Source of the DNA: Gammaproteobacteria bacterium
GTDB taxonomy: Bacteria; Pseudomonadota; Gammaproteobacteria; Ga0077536
NCBI GenBank assembly: GCA_024234975.1
Contig: JACKNH010000023.1
Span: 1 to 64,000 of the forward strand
Reading direction: 5' to 3'
DNA: 64,000 nt
A model generated the notes under the pieces. The model was given only the letters and a program-made list of their open reading frames with translations, searched no databases and was not told where the DNA came from. The translations under genes were made by a program, and so were the position numbers. This document shows, piece after piece, positions 15,770 through 28,239 of the stretch (position 1 is its first letter; each line of letters begins with the position of its first letter).

Positions 15770-18700
15770 ATGGCTTATCAACCAAAGCACCGTAGTTCCA
15801 ACGACGGCATGTCGTTTAATCGTTTCAACTTCAAGGCCAGCGTACTGGCCACGTCCATCAGCTCCGCGCTGGCACTGTCAGTAGTTGCACTGCCGGTCAT
15901 GGCACAGCAGGGCGCCGATACCGTTGTCGTTACGGGTTCGCGCATTGTTCGTCCTGACTTCGAATCCAACAGCCCGATCGTTTCGGTCGATACCGCTCAG
16001 TTTGAAAGCCAGAGCGGCCTGAACGTCGAGGCCTACCTTAACCAGATGCCGCAGTTCAACCCTGCCGCGTCACCGGTCACCACCCAGGGCGACGTGCAGA
16101 TTACGCCGGTCAACTCGGTGGGTATCGCTTCCATCTCGCTGCGCGGCTTCGGTCCTAACCGCAGCCTGGTGCTGGTCGATGGCAAACGCCCGGTACCGGT
16201 CAACGCCTTGATGGTGGCTGACGTCAATGGTATTCCGTCTGCTCTGATTCAGCGCGTCGACACCATTACCGGTGGTGCCTCGGCGGTGTACGGTGCCGAC
16301 GCAGTCGGCGGTGTCACCAACTTCATCCTGCGCGACGACTTTGAAGGTATGGAAGTCGACCTGCAGTACGGTATCCAGGAAGCCGGCGACGGTGAGGAAA
16401 GCCGTATTTCGATTCTGACCGGCGCCAACCTGGCCGATGGCCGCGGCAACGTCACTTTCGGCGTTGAACGTTACGACCGTAACGGCGCGCTGCAGATCGA
16501 GCGCGACTGGTATAAGGACAACTGGAGCGACGAGAATGTCGCCGGTTCGTTTGTCTTCCTGCAGGGCGTGAACGGCTACAACTGCGTGTTCAACTGCCCG
16601 AGCATGAATACGGTCAGCGCCATTTTCGGCGGTAACCCGTTCAACCCGAACAGCGGCAACTTCTTCCGCGGTTACAACTTCAACTCCGATGGTTCGATCT
16701 TCGTCGGCGGCAGCGCGCTGGGTGAATCCCGTGCCAGCGGCCTGGTCGATGGTCAGCAGTACGCGCTGAATCGTGCGCTTGACGCGACCGATCCTTCCGG
16801 TAACACGGTTTACGATGCCATCAAGTGGAACAACATCGAAGCCTACGCCAGCGCGCCGCAGGAACGTTATTCGTTCTTCGCTTCCGGCAACTACGACGTG
16901 ACCGACACCATCAAGGTGTACTCGCGTGCCCGCTTTGCCGAGAGCAAGACCCGCACGCTGTTGTTCGGTACCAACGCCATCTTCGGTTGGGAAGCCAACG
17001 TTCCCTACGATCCGAACCTGGACAGCCCGGTTGACCCGACGCTGAACTACACCGATGCCACCGTGGTGGCGAACGTGCTGGCCAATCCGGCTGCCTTCGC
17101 GAACCCGAACTTCATCGGTACCGGCCAGGCCGGCGCCCATTTCCCGGTGCCTACCGAACTGGCGATGCTGCTGAATGCCCGTGGCAACCCGACCGGCGTA
17201 TGGCAGCCGAACTGGAACCCGGAAAACAGCCTGCCGCCGCGTAATACCGACAACACCATTTCAACCTGGCAGGTTGAAGCCGGTGTGAACTTCGAACTGC
17301 CGTTCAATGACTGGCAGGGTGAAGCGTACATTTCGCATGGCCAGAGCAACACCTACAACGTCGCTGGCGGCAACATGTCGCTGCAGCGTTACCGCGCGTT
17401 GATCAACCAGCCCGACTACGGCCGTGGTGCTCGCCTTTCCGGTAACTCCACCGGCAACAGCCCGGGCTTCGGCGCCGGCGACGTGACCTGCGAATCCGGC
17501 TTCTACAACACCTTGTTCGGCGGCGACCAGCCGCTGTCCGACGACTGCTTCGCGGCCATCAACGCCACGCTGCAGACCCGGACCGAAATCGAGCAGGACA
17601 TCGTTGAAGTCAACCTGACCGGCACGCTGTTCGAACTGCCGGCCGGCGAAGTCCGTACCGCCGTCGGTTACCAGCTGCGCAAGATGCAGGCTCGTTTCAA
17701 TCCGGACATCCTGCAGTCGCAGGATTCGTTCACCGACCAGGTCATCGGCGTCTACCCGACCGGTTATCTGGATGCCTCGACCAAGGTCAATGACTTCTAC
17801 GCTGAAGCGTTGATTCCGCTGGTTCAGGATCTCGGCCCGGTCATCAAGCGTCTGGAACTCGAAGTCGGCGGTCGTTACTCCGACTATCGTGAAACCGACA
17901 ACGAGTTCACCTGGAAGGCGCTGGCGAACTGGGAAGTCACCGACTACTTCCGTCTACGTGGTGGTTTCAACCGTGCGACGCGCGCGCCGAACATCGGTGA
18001 GCTGTTCCTGAATCCGCAGGAAATCTTCACCACCGGCGGCAACTTCAGCGATCCGTGCTCGGTTCGTTCGAACGCGCCATACGGTGCTGGTGGCTTCACC
18101 GGCGGTGCCGACCCCGTGTTGAACCCGAACGAGCCGGCCGTGGGCCTGGCCCCGGGCCAGACACAGGCTGGCGCCGACAGCACGCACCTGATCTGCCAGG
18201 CCTTGATGGGTGGCGCAGGCAGCGCGGCCGAACAGCAGTTCTATACGGTGACCGACGCAACCGTCCCTGGCGGCGGTGGCGGCTTCGCCTGGGTGCTGCA
18301 GGAAGGCAACCCGAACCTGCAGTCCGAAAAGGCTGACACCTGGACCGTCGGCTTCGTGCTGAACTCACCATGGGAAGACAACGCATGGTTGTCCGGTCTG
18401 ACCCTGGCCTTCGACTGGTACAAGGTCGACATCTCCGACGCGATCATGACCTACTCGCTGGACTACGCTAACTTCCGCTGCTACGGCTCTGCGCTGGTGA
18501 CGACACCGGCCGAAGCCGCTGCCCAGGCCGCAACGCCGGGCTGCCAGCTGACGCCGCGTAACCAGGCCACGGGTGGTGCGTTGAATACGACGGTGTCGTA
18601 CGACAACCAGGCAACGATCGCGACCTCCGGCTTCGACATCAATCTGAGCTGGGCAGCGCAGCTGCAGGACCTTGGCTTCAACCTTCCGGGTGGACTCGCC

Positions 18701-19318
18701 ATGAACCTGCAGAGCACGGTGCTTGATTACTACCGTACGAAGCTGTCGCCGGCGAACTTCGACGTTGAGACCGACTGGAAAGGCTCGCTTGGGCCGACCC
18801 TGCCGGGCACCAACGGCGGCGCCTACTCGTACCGCATCTTTGGTAACCTGATGTACATGCAGGACAACTGGAGCGTCGCGCTGCGTTGGCGTCACCTGCC
18901 TTCGGTATGGAGCACGGGTGTCACCGGTCAGCTGTCGGTGCCGAGCCAGGATGCCATCATCGCCAACAACCAGGCAGTCTCTGGTGGTGCCGACGGTATT
19001 CTGCTGGGCTATACACCCAACACCGAAATCAAGACCAGCAGCTACAACATCTTCGACCTGTCGTTCACCTGGGCCATCAACGAGACGTTCGCCCTGCGTG
19101 GCGGTATCAACAACCTGTTTGATACCAGCCCACGTCATTCGGCCAGCAGCTCGGGTCGTGAACCGGGTGTGTTCGACCTGACCAGCCAGTGCAGCGGCGA
19201 GCCAGGTTGTACGCCGGCCGGCGGATATGCTGTCTCCCGCGTGGGTGGCAACTACAATGGTGGTTACTACGACACGCTGGGCCGTCGCTTCTTCCTCGGC
19301 CTGAAGGCGAACTTCTAA
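15770..19318 (+). CDS. Large TonB-dependent receptor
   Basis: 1182 residues from ATG 15770 (GGGG upstream); ATG 15809 is an alternative. A long N-region precedes the signal helix SVLATSISSALALSVVALPVMA. The TonB/plug part then reads DTVVVTGSRIVRPDFESNSPIVSVD. The plug has SISLRGFGPNRSLVLVDGKRPVP and TGGASAVYGADAVGGVTNFILRDD, and the long barrel ends RRFFLGLKANF. Large extracellular loops rich in Asn, Gly and Pro contain paired cysteines (for example NCVFNCPS). This receptor class is abundant in caulobacters, sphingomonads and marine gammaproteobacteria and often imports oligomers such as peptides or glycans. The ligand here is unknown. Confidence 0.95.
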   Translation: MAYQPKHRSSNDGMSFNRFNFKASVLATSISSALALSVVALPVMAQQGADTVVVTGSRIVRPDFESNSPIVSVDTAQFESQSGLNVEAYLNQMPQFNPAASPVTTQGDVQITPVNSVGIASISLRGFGPNRSLVLVDGKRPVPVNALMVADVNGIPSALIQRVDTITGGASAVYGADAVGGVTNFILRDDFEGMEVDLQYGIQEAGDGEESRISILTGANLADGRGNVTFGVERYDRNGALQIERDWYKDNWSDENVAGSFVFLQGVNGYNCVFNCPSMNTVSAIFGGNPFNPNSGNFFRGYNFNSDGSIFVGGSALGESRASGLVDGQQYALNRALDATDPSGNTVYDAIKWNNIEAYASAPQERYSFFASGNYDVTDTIKVYSRARFAESKTRTLLFGTNAIFGWEANVPYDPNLDSPVDPTLNYTDATVVANVLANPAAFANPNFIGTGQAGAHFPVPTELAMLLNARGNPTGVWQPNWNPENSLPPRNTDNTISTWQVEAGVNFELPFNDWQGEAYISHGQSNTYNVAGGNMSLQRYRALINQPDYGRGARLSGNSTGNSPGFGAGDVTCESGFYNTLFGGDQPLSDDCFAAINATLQTRTEIEQDIVEVNLTGTLFELPAGEVRTAVGYQLRKMQARFNPDILQSQDSFTDQVIGVYPTGYLDASTKVNDFYAEALIPLVQDLGPVIKRLELEVGGRYSDYRETDNEFTWKALANWEVTDYFRLRGGFNRATRAPNIGELFLNPQEIFTTGGNFSDPCSVRSNAPYGAGGFTGGADPVLNPNEPAVGLAPGQTQAGADSTHLICQALMGGAGSAAEQQFYTVTDATVPGGGGGFAWVLQEGNPNLQSEKADTWTVGFVLNSPWEDNAWLSGLTLAFDWYKVDISDAIMTYSLDYANFRCYGSALVTTPAEAAAQAATPGCQLTPRNQATGGALNTTVSYDNQATIATSGFDINLSWAAQLQDLGFNLPGGLAMNLQSTVLDYYRTKLSPANFDVETDWKGSLGPTLPGTNGGAYSYRIFGNLMYMQDNWSVALRWRHLPSVWSTGVTGQLSVPSQDAIIANNQAVSGGADGILLGYTPNTEIKTSSYNIFDLSFTWAINETFALRGGINNLFDTSPRHSASSSGREPGVFDLTSQCSGEPGCTPAGGYAVSRVGGNYNGGYYDTLGRRFFLGLKANF

Positions 19319-19350
19319 GAACGCCTCCGCAGCAAACAGCAGTACCAATC

Positions 19351-19379
19351 AACGGCGGGCCACTGGCCCGCCGTTTTTT
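19351..19379 (+). terminator. Intrinsic terminator of the large TonB receptor
   Basis: Perfect 11-bp stem AACGGCGGGCC (19351-19361) and GGCCCGCCGTT (19365-19375) with loop ACT, then six T. Confidence 0.95.
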
Positions 19380-19383
19380 ATTG

Positions 19384-19550
19384 GTTCCTCACCCAGCGCC
19401 GGAGAAATCCGCACGGGCTTCGTCTTACTGCTCCGTCATTCCGGACGGGCCCGCGAAGGGGGCGCGAGCCGGAATCCATTCGGCTATGAGCGCAGTCTCA
19501 TGGACGCCGGACCAGCGGTACGCGCTATTCGGAATGACGAAAGTGGGTGG
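19384..19550. repeat. Dispersed intergenic repeat, copy 2
   Basis: It opens GTTCCTCACCCAGCGCCGG and continues through CGTCATTCCGGACGGGCCCGCGAAGGGGGCGCGAGCCGGAATCC to a diverged right half ending GGAATGACG. It lies directly after the terminator and before the end of the isocitrate dehydrogenase gene. Confidence 0.85.
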
Positions 19551-19593
19551 CCGTGAAGTTATCGTGGCGCGAATCCAGTCAGGCCAAGTGCCC

Positions 19594-21819
<2,226 letters not shown>

Positions 21820-21993
21820 GATTTCGCCTTTTGCTCCCTACCGTCCGGCCGCGAAGCGCTGCGCGGTGGACGTGTGCTGGTAATGGATCGGTTCGAGGAC
21901 TCAAGTGGTGACCGGACGTCGCCGGCCGCCGGTTACTATAATATGCCGGGGCCGGGAATGACACGGAAATACCGGCAGGAAGGGGAATCGAAG

Positions 21994-22593
21994 ATGCTTG
22001 TCCGCGGTGAAGATGGCAAACAGCGCTGCTGGTGGTGTGGCGATGATCCGCTGTACCAGGCCTACCACGACAACGAGTGGGGGCGCCCTGTCACCGAAGA
22101 CAACAAGGTATTCGAGCGGCTGGTGCTGGAAGGTTTCCAGTCGGGTCTGAGCTGGTACACGATTCTAAAAAAACGCGACAATTTTCGCGCCGCCTTTGAC
22201 GGTTTTGAAATCGAAAAGGTGGCCGGCTACAAGGCCCGCAAGATCACCTCACTTTTGGCCGACGCCGGCATCGTCCGTCATCGGGGCAAAATCGAATCTG
22301 CCATCAATAACGCACGCTGTGCATTGAAAATGGCGGAGCAGGGCGAACACCTCGGTGATTTTGTCTGGCAGTTCCAACCCGATCCAGCCAGCCGACCGCG
22401 CAAGCTTACGCGCGAGGCACTGGTAGCGATGTCGACCACGCCGGAATCCAAGGCGTTGTCGAAGGAACTGAAGCGGCGCGGCTGGAGTTTCGTCGGCCCG
22501 ACCACGATGTACGCAGCTATGCAGGCCATTGGTCTGGTCAACGATCACCTGCACGGCTGCCATGCCCGCGCGGCTCTGGATCCCCCCCGGTAA
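21994..22593 (+). CDS. tag: DNA-3-methyladenine glycosylase I
   Basis: 199 residues. It removes 3-methyladenine from alkylated DNA. The N-terminus RCWWCGDDPLYQAYHDNEWG and QSGLSWYTILKKRDNFRAAF match Tag. The zinc-snap ligands of the E. coli enzyme have counterparts here: Cys12, His25, and His185/Cys189 in HLHGCH. ATG 21994 lies after AAGGGG. An in-frame ATG at 21958 and a much longer open frame upstream overlap the isocitrate dehydrogenase gene and are rejected. It is divergent from icd and converges with the secreted SnoaL-like gene 20 bp away. Confidence 0.95.
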   Translation: MLVRGEDGKQRCWWCGDDPLYQAYHDNEWGRPVTEDNKVFERLVLEGFQSGLSWYTILKKRDNFRAAFDGFEIEKVAGYKARKITSLLADAGIVRHRGKIESAINNARCALKMAEQGEHLGDFVWQFQPDPASRPRKLTREALVAMSTTPESKALSKELKRRGWSFVGPTTMYAAMQAIGLVNDHLHGCHARAALDPPR

Positions 22594-22613
22594 TTAGCGG
22601 GGGCGAAGCGGTA

Positions 22614-23540
22614 TCAGGGGCCGAGGTAGCCGTACTGGGGCGCGTTCCACGGCGCCTGCATGTAATACGGCGCGCCGATGAAGTCGGCGACTACTGCGGC
22701 GATACAGCCGTTCTTGATCTTGAAGCTTTCCAGAAAGGCCCAGGAGTGCGGCTCGCGATAGACCGAGGTGATTTCGCGACCGTCCACGGTGTTGTACTTG
22801 TCGATGTTGCCCTTGTGATCGATGAAGCCGCGGCTCATCACGATGCCGTGTTCCTCGTCGACCAGCACATGCACGCGGCGGACGCGCTCGTTGAACAGGT
22901 AGAAGCCGGATTTGAAGCCGCCCTCGATATCCTTGAACAGCAGGCCGTTTTCGCGCCGGGTGGCCTCCGGTGCGAAGCAGGTCCCGCGGATTTCACCGTT
23001 GTTGCGCGCCAGGGTCGAGAAATAACCGTCGGCCAGCGCAATCAGTTTTTCGCGCGGCAGACGCTGGTCTGCCGGAATGGTTTCGAACAGCTCGGGTTCA
23101 TGCACGTACTCCTTGACCTCGCCAATCGGCGTCGGCGGCGCGCTGAGATTGCGCTTGGTTGAAATGATGTGCTCGACCTCTGTGATCCGTCCGTGCCGCA
23201 CGCCGAGGCGGACGGCCAGGAACCCGGGGGTATCCATCTGCATGATCGCGGTGTAGATGCCGATGTTGCCGGAGACCGGGTCGGTCATGACCAGCGGCGG
23301 ACCCAGGTCTTCGGTGATCGTGTCCCAGGTACCTTCCGGAAACGGCATCATGATGTTGTTCTCGCTGAACACCACATGCTCGGCAAACGGCGCCAGTGAC
23401 GGATCGTGCGCGAGATAGGCCTTGCGGTACGCATCGGCGATACCCTCGAGGCAGCGGTGATCGCAGTTCTGCGCGCTTGACGCGAAACTCAAGGTGGCGA
23501 CAAGCAAGGTCAGCAGCGACAGCAGCAGGCGGCGAAACAT
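22614..23540 (-). CDS. Secreted SnoaL-like protein, paralogue A
   Basis: 308 residues from ATG 23540 (AAGGGGG upstream). The signal peptide MFRRLLLSLLTLLVATLSFASSA is followed by NCDHRCLEGIADAYRKAYLAHDPSLAPFAEHVVFSENN. Two NTF2/SnoaL-like alpha+beta halves appear: about 30-150, and about 175-300 (LIALADGYFSTLARNN... FNERVRRVHVLVDEEHGIVMSRGFIDHKG). This points to a tandem-domain cone fold with a pocket. It is clearly paralogous to 37358-38251, sharing CLExIxDxYRxAYLAHD, TPGFLAxRL and RGFIDHKG. Enzyme or binding role unknown; likely periplasmic. It lies 37 bp downstream of the YegD-type gene on the same strand. Confidence 0.8.
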   Translation of the reverse strand: MFRRLLLSLLTLLVATLSFASSAQNCDHRCLEGIADAYRKAYLAHDPSLAPFAEHVVFSENNIMMPFPEGTWDTITEDLGPPLVMTDPVSGNIGIYTAIMQMDTPGFLAVRLGVRHGRITEVEHIISTKRNLSAPPTPIGEVKEYVHEPELFETIPADQRLPREKLIALADGYFSTLARNNGEIRGTCFAPEATRRENGLLFKDIEGGFKSGFYLFNERVRRVHVLVDEEHGIVMSRGFIDHKGNIDKYNTVDGREITSVYREPHSWAFLESFKIKNGCIAAVVADFIGAPYYMQAPWNAPQYGYLGP

Positions 23541-23577
23541 CGTGATATCCCCCTTACGGAAAATCGGTGAATGCGAA

Positions 23578-24972
23578 TCAGCTTTCAAACTTATATCCGA
23601 AGTAGTTGGCGATGGCGAGGCCGCCGGCGACGCTGGTGAAGGGATCGTGCTCGGTGACTTTGCCCGGGAAATAGCGGTTCAGCAGATTTCGTACCGCGAC
23701 TATCTGCGATGACCCGCCGGTGCGGACGACAACATCGATGGCATCCGGCGTCATGCCGGCGCTGGCCAGCACCTTGTCCATCACGCCGGTGATTTCGCCC
23801 ATGACCTTATCCAGGATCTGGTCGAGGCGGGCACGCGTGAAGGTCAGCGTCACGTTGATTTCCGGAATGTCCAGCAGCGTCGAGTCAGCGGTGGAGAGCT
23901 CCGCCTTGGCCTTTTTGATTGCCGCAATCACGTTATAGCTGTAATTGAAATTGATCAGATCCTTCAGTCGCTCGAATTTGATCGCCGCTTCACCCCCCAT
24001 CGCGATGCCATCATTCACCTTGGCTGTGAAGTGGTTCTGATTCAGCGTATAGGTGATGGCCCAATTCAGCAGTGCGTCCTCGAACTCCTCAAAGGGGAAT
24101 GGCGTCTGCAGCCACTGCCCATCCACGCGTCGGCGCCAGTTTTCCCCTTTGCCAAGCAGCGGAAACAGCAGCTCGCGATAGATGAGTTGATCGATGCGAT
24201 CACCGCCCAGCCCGATGCCGGCGGTCGCCAGTACTTCAAACTGGGTATCAATGCAGCGGATGACGCTGAGATCGAGTGTGCCGCCGCCGAAGTCGAAGGT
24301 CAGCGCCAGTGTCGACTGCTGGCTGGGATTCTGGTGCAGATAACTCAACGACGCCGCAACAGGTTCGGGGTAGAACGCGATGTTGCGCAGCTCCGCGTGG
24401 TCTGCGGCTTCGGTCAGTCGTGCGGTGGCGATGCGGTTGGTGGCGGTCTCGCCACCTTCAAAGTTGACCGGGCGGCCGAGGTGCACGCTGGCCAATGGCT
24501 GCCCGGTCTCCTGCTCGGCGCGCTGGCGCATTTTCGCAAGAATGGGTGTCATCAGCGCGACCAGGCGGTAGTGCCGATCAAACACCTGCAGACGTTCGAC
24601 CTGGCCGCTGCCCAGCAGACGCTTGATCCCCAGGAACAGCCGGCCCGGCAGGCCACGGTCGGCCAGCGGGCCATAGACACCCTGGCGCTCGGTCTGCAGT
24701 GACGACATCTGCTCGGGGGAACTGCTGTCAGTGATGCCCATGGCTTGTTCACCGACCAGCTCCGCCACGAGTTCCACGCGTCGCGCGCGATTCTCTTCGA
24801 CATACAAATCGATCGCGGCCGCGCCCGTCGTATCACTGAATTCGCGATCCAGGTGGATCGCAGTCGGCATTATCGGGCCGGAGGCTTCGAGCTGGACGTA
24901 ATGGAGCTGCTTACCGTCGAACCATGCCACCGTGGAATTGGAGGTTCCGAAATCGAACCCGACACCGATCAT
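23578..24972 (-). CDS. yegD: Hsp70-family protein, YegD type
   Basis: 464 residues with the actin-like ATPase fold: phosphate-1 loop VGFDFGTSNSTVAW (about 4-17), phosphate-2 loop LTFDFGGGTLDLSVI (about 222-236), and adenosine loop VRTGGSSQIVAVRN near the C-terminus. It ends after the nucleotide domain, lacking the peptide-binding domain of DnaK, as E. coli YegD does. Proteins of this class are presumed chaperone-like ATPases; clients are unknown. The ATG at 24972 faces away from the DUF6152 gene. Confidence 0.9.
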   Translation of the reverse strand: MIGVGFDFGTSNSTVAWFDGKQLHYVQLEASGPIMPTAIHLDREFSDTTGAAAIDLYVEENRARRVELVAELVGEQAMGITDSSSPEQMSSLQTERQGVYGPLADRGLPGRLFLGIKRLLGSGQVERLQVFDRHYRLVALMTPILAKMRQRAEQETGQPLASVHLGRPVNFEGGETATNRIATARLTEAADHAELRNIAFYPEPVAASLSYLHQNPSQQSTLALTFDFGGGTLDLSVIRCIDTQFEVLATAGIGLGGDRIDQLIYRELLFPLLGKGENWRRRVDGQWLQTPFPFEEFEDALLNWAITYTLNQNHFTAKVNDGIAMGGEAAIKFERLKDLINFNYSYNVIAAIKKAKAELSTADSTLLDIPEINVTLTFTRARLDQILDKVMGEITGVMDKVLASAGMTPDAIDVVVRTGGSSQIVAVRNLLNRYFPGKVTEHDPFTSVAGGLAIANYFGYKFES

Positions 24973-25223
24973 GCTCTCTCCTCATAGTCCGCCACGGCCA
25001 GGCCGCCGGCCGAAGGCGAATCATACAAGCCGCGCCGGAATTATTCACGGTGAAGCGCCTCATTGCGGACTCACATTCACCTCGCCTTGATCGCGGAAAA
25101 GTCCCCGCATGGCGTTGTCCGTGCGACGGGCCGGAACCTGGTGATTCCCGGTATACTCGACGCGCCACGGCGTACCGTGGCGGAATCCACCCGTCCGTGT
25201 GCAGCCGCGAAAGGCGATATGTC

Positions 25224-26279
25224 ATGAGAAGAATACTTGTCGTCGGGTTATCGGGAATGATGCTTTCCGCGAACGTCTGCGCGCATCATTCCTTCGCGCC
25301 GCATTACGATGCGAGCAAGCAGGTGAGTATCAGCGGGAAAATCACCGAATTCGAACGTCGGAATCCGCATGCTTACCTGCACGTCCTTGCGCCGGATGGG
25401 GATGGTGTCATGCACGAATACGTCTGCGAATCACATGGCGTCACGCAGCTGGAACGCAATGGCATCAGCACAGAGATGCTGGCGCCGGGAACGTTGGTGA
25501 CGCTGACCGGATCACAAGCCCGCCGCGACCCCTATCGTTGCTTTTTCAACCTTGTGACATTCGCCGATGGCACGACGCTCAACGTCAATGGCCCGGACGG
25601 TCGTGGCCCGACGGAAGCCGGCAGCGTTGCCCGGATCGCCGTGCCACTGCGCGATTCGATGTTCGGCAGCTGGTTGCTGGTGCCGGCCAACCGCAGCACC
25701 AGTGGTCCGCAACCGATGCTGGATTTCCTGACACCCGCCGGTGAAGCCGCCACCGCCACCTATGATCCTTTTACTGACGACCCGACGTTTCGCTGTGAAC
25801 CGGTCGGGATCCGTCGCGTATGGTTCGCGCCCGGTACGCCAATGGCGATAGAACAGCGTGGCGACGACATCGTTCTGCGCCATGAATGGATGGACGTCGC
25901 GCGCACGATTCACATGAACCAAGCAGCGGTGCCGGATGACACGCCGCCATCGGTGCTCGGCTATTCGCGCGGACACTACGAGGGCGACACACTGGTCATC
26001 GAAACCTCGCATTACAGCGCCGGCGTGATGAGCCAATATGTTGAACAGCCCGGCAAACCGACGCGCGGTATGTTGCATTCGGCGGCGCTGACATCAGTGG
26101 AACGTCTGCGCTTCAATCCCGATTCCCAACGTGTTGAATTGACCATGGAGTTCAGTGATCCCGAGTATTTCACGCGCGATTTCCCGGCGGCCAGGGCCGA
26201 GTACGGCGCCACCACCATGGTCATCAAGCCCTTCGGCTGCCGGCCGGAAAACGCCGACCATAGTTTGCGCAACCCTTGA
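25224..26279 (+). CDS. Secreted DUF6152-family protein
   Basis: 351 residues. The signal peptide MRRILVVGLSGMMLSANVCA is followed by the diagnostic HHSFAPHYDASKQVSISGKITEFERRNPHAYLHV. The N-terminal OB-like domain (about 20-120) is the DUF6152 part. The C-terminal half (about 135-345: GSWLLVP...DPTFRCEPVGIRRVWFAPGTPMAIEQRGDDIVLRHEWMDVARTIHMN) is a beta-rich domain often fused to it. ATG 25224 after AAGG is chosen; the frame is open about 300 bp upstream without a better start. It lies 25 bp before the DUF3604 lipoprotein gene, probably co-transcribed. Function unknown. Confidence 0.85.
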   Translation: MRRILVVGLSGMMLSANVCAHHSFAPHYDASKQVSISGKITEFERRNPHAYLHVLAPDGDGVMHEYVCESHGVTQLERNGISTEMLAPGTLVTLTGSQARRDPYRCFFNLVTFADGTTLNVNGPDGRGPTEAGSVARIAVPLRDSMFGSWLLVPANRSTSGPQPMLDFLTPAGEAATATYDPFTDDPTFRCEPVGIRRVWFAPGTPMAIEQRGDDIVLRHEWMDVARTIHMNQAAVPDDTPPSVLGYSRGHYEGDTLVIETSHYSAGVMSQYVEQPGKPTRGMLHSAALTSVERLRFNPDSQRVELTMEFSDPEYFTRDFPAARAEYGATTMVIKPFGCRPENADHSLRNP

Positions 26280-26304
26280 ACGTCATTGACAGGTACGCCT
26301 CAGC

Positions 26305-28197
26305 ATGAACATCGCCATACCATATATCCGCCGAGCACTGATGATAGCCGTCGTAACTGCGTTGACCGCGGGTTGCGACAGTTCGGACAAGCAGGCCGCT
26401 CGTGCGCCGGAGCCTGCTGCGGATACTGCCGCGCCTGAGTTCAATGAAGCCGTACCGGCGCACGTCAGCGGGCCGGCCAGTCGACGCGCGTTGTTCGGTG
26501 ATCTGCATCTGCATACCAGCATGTCGTTCGATGCCGCCGCCTCCGAAACCAATACGCTGCCGGAAGATTCGTATCGTTTCGCCCGCGGCGAAATCGTCGA
26601 CTATCTCGGGCAGCGTGTGAAACGCAAGGCGCCGCTGGATTTCCTGGCGGTGACCGATCATGCGGAATACCTGGGTGTGGCGCGCGTGATCACTGATGTC
26701 GACGGACCATTTGCCGGGACAAAATCCGCGGCCATGGCAGCGGAAAAGAAGAAGGTTCCGATGGGGCTGATGAGCCTGTTCTCGCCCAGCGGGTTCCGTA
26801 TGGCAGAACCGCCCATTGGCGAGCTGATGGGTGATGAAACCGTGCTGTCGAACTGGCAGCGCCAGATTCAGGCAGCGGAGGCATTCAACGATCCGGGCAG
26901 ATTCACCACCTTCGTGGCATTCGAGTGGTCACCGATGCCGGGCGGCGCGCACATGCATCGCAACGTGATTTTCAAGGGCCCGGATTTCCCCATGCGGCCG
27001 TTCAGTTCGCTGCAGTCGCCGCGACCGGAGGACTTGTGGACATATGCGGAGAATCTGCAGGCGCAGGGTATCGAAGCGCTGCTGATTCCGCATAACTCGA
27101 ATTTGAGTGAAGGCCTGATGTTCGCCTACAAGGATTCTGACGGTAACCCGATCAGTCGCGCCTATGCGGAACGTCGCGCGCGTAATGAATTGCTCGTAGA
27201 GATTTCGCAGAACAAAGGTACCAGTGAAACGCTGCCAATCTTCTCGCCGGATGACGAGTTCGCCAATTTCGAATTGATGCCGCAGCCCACGGATATGGAT
27301 GCCGCGACGCTTGCCGGCGGATTCATTCGTCAGGCGTACGCGCGTGGCCTGGAACTGCTGCATTCCACCGGCGCCAATCCGTTCCGCTTCGGTCTGGTCG
27401 GCGCATCTGATTTCCATTCGGGCGTGTCGGCGAGCGAAGAGGACAATTTTCCCGGTGGCCTGGGCATCGGCGACGACCAGTCCGATCCGGCGAAGCTGCT
27501 GACCTCGCTCAACCCTGTCATGCGAATGCCGACGACGGTATTGAGCGCGGGTGGTATCACCGGCGTGTGGGCGGAGCAGAATACCCGCGAGTCCATATTC
27601 AACGCCTTGCGGCGCCGTGAAGTGTTCGCCACTTCAGGTCCACGCATGCAGGTCAGGATGTTTGCCGGCTGGCGGTTCGACCAGGCGACAGTTCAACAGC
27701 AGGATTGGATCGCGACGGCGTACCAGCAGGGCGTCGCCATGGGCGCCGACCTGACTGCCCAACCCGATGGTGCTTCGGCGCCGGTATTCCTGTTGCAGGC
27801 GATCAAGGATCCGGATGGCGCGAACATCGATCGGATTCAGATCGTCAAGATCTGGTATGCCGACGGTGCAGCCCATGAGAAGGTTTTCGATGCGTTATGG
27901 GGCGATGTCCGCGAGATCGACCCGACAACCGGCAAGCTGCCCGCGGTGGGCAACACGGTCGATCTCGGCACAGCGGAATATGAAAATTCGATAGGGGCAG
28001 CAACACTGCTGGGCGCCTGGCAGGACCCGGAATTCGATGCACAGGCGCCAGCAATCTACTATGCGCGCGTGATGGAGATTCCGACGCCACGCTGGCCGAC
28101 CTATCTCGCAGCACGCAACGGCTTGCCACTTTCAACCGATGTTCCGCCGACGCTGCAGGAACGCGCGTGGACGTCACCGGTGTTCTATAACCCGTAA
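26305..28197 (+). CDS. DUF3604 lipoprotein (PHP-like metal-dependent phosphoesterase fold)
   Basis: 630 residues. The lipobox TALTAGC puts Cys23 or so at the mature end, hence membrane-anchored. The DUF3604 signature starts at FGDLHLHTSMSFDA, which resembles the HxH metal site of PHP phosphoesterases. Further candidate metal ligands are in LAVTDHAEYLG, the HNSNLSEG stretch and VGASDFHSGVSA. Members are found in secreted degradative clusters of Steroidobacter, Sphingomonas and marine gammaproteobacteria; substrates have not been settled. It follows the DUF6152 gene, and the DUF3237 gene follows after 42 bp. Confidence 0.88.
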   Translation: MNIAIPYIRRALMIAVVTALTAGCDSSDKQAARAPEPAADTAAPEFNEAVPAHVSGPASRRALFGDLHLHTSMSFDAAASETNTLPEDSYRFARGEIVDYLGQRVKRKAPLDFLAVTDHAEYLGVARVITDVDGPFAGTKSAAMAAEKKKVPMGLMSLFSPSGFRMAEPPIGELMGDETVLSNWQRQIQAAEAFNDPGRFTTFVAFEWSPMPGGAHMHRNVIFKGPDFPMRPFSSLQSPRPEDLWTYAENLQAQGIEALLIPHNSNLSEGLMFAYKDSDGNPISRAYAERRARNELLVEISQNKGTSETLPIFSPDDEFANFELMPQPTDMDAATLAGGFIRQAYARGLELLHSTGANPFRFGLVGASDFHSGVSASEEDNFPGGLGIGDDQSDPAKLLTSLNPVMRMPTTVLSAGGITGVWAEQNTRESIFNALRRREVFATSGPRMQVRMFAGWRFDQATVQQQDWIATAYQQGVAMGADLTAQPDGASAPVFLLQAIKDPDGANIDRIQIVKIWYADGAAHEKVFDALWGDVREIDPTTGKLPAVGNTVDLGTAEYENSIGAATLLGAWQDPEFDAQAPAIYYARVMEIPTPRWPTYLAARNGLPLSTDVPPTLQERAWTSPVFYNP

Positions 28198-28239
28198 GTG
28201 GTCGGTCGGTCTTATTCAGCAAACAACGGAAACGATTGA

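Noticed and set aside
16070..17140. 356-codon minus-strand reading frame, and a similar one at 18365-19348
   Set aside because: Both lie antisense inside the large TonB receptor gene; codon bias of the real gene leaves the opposite strand open.
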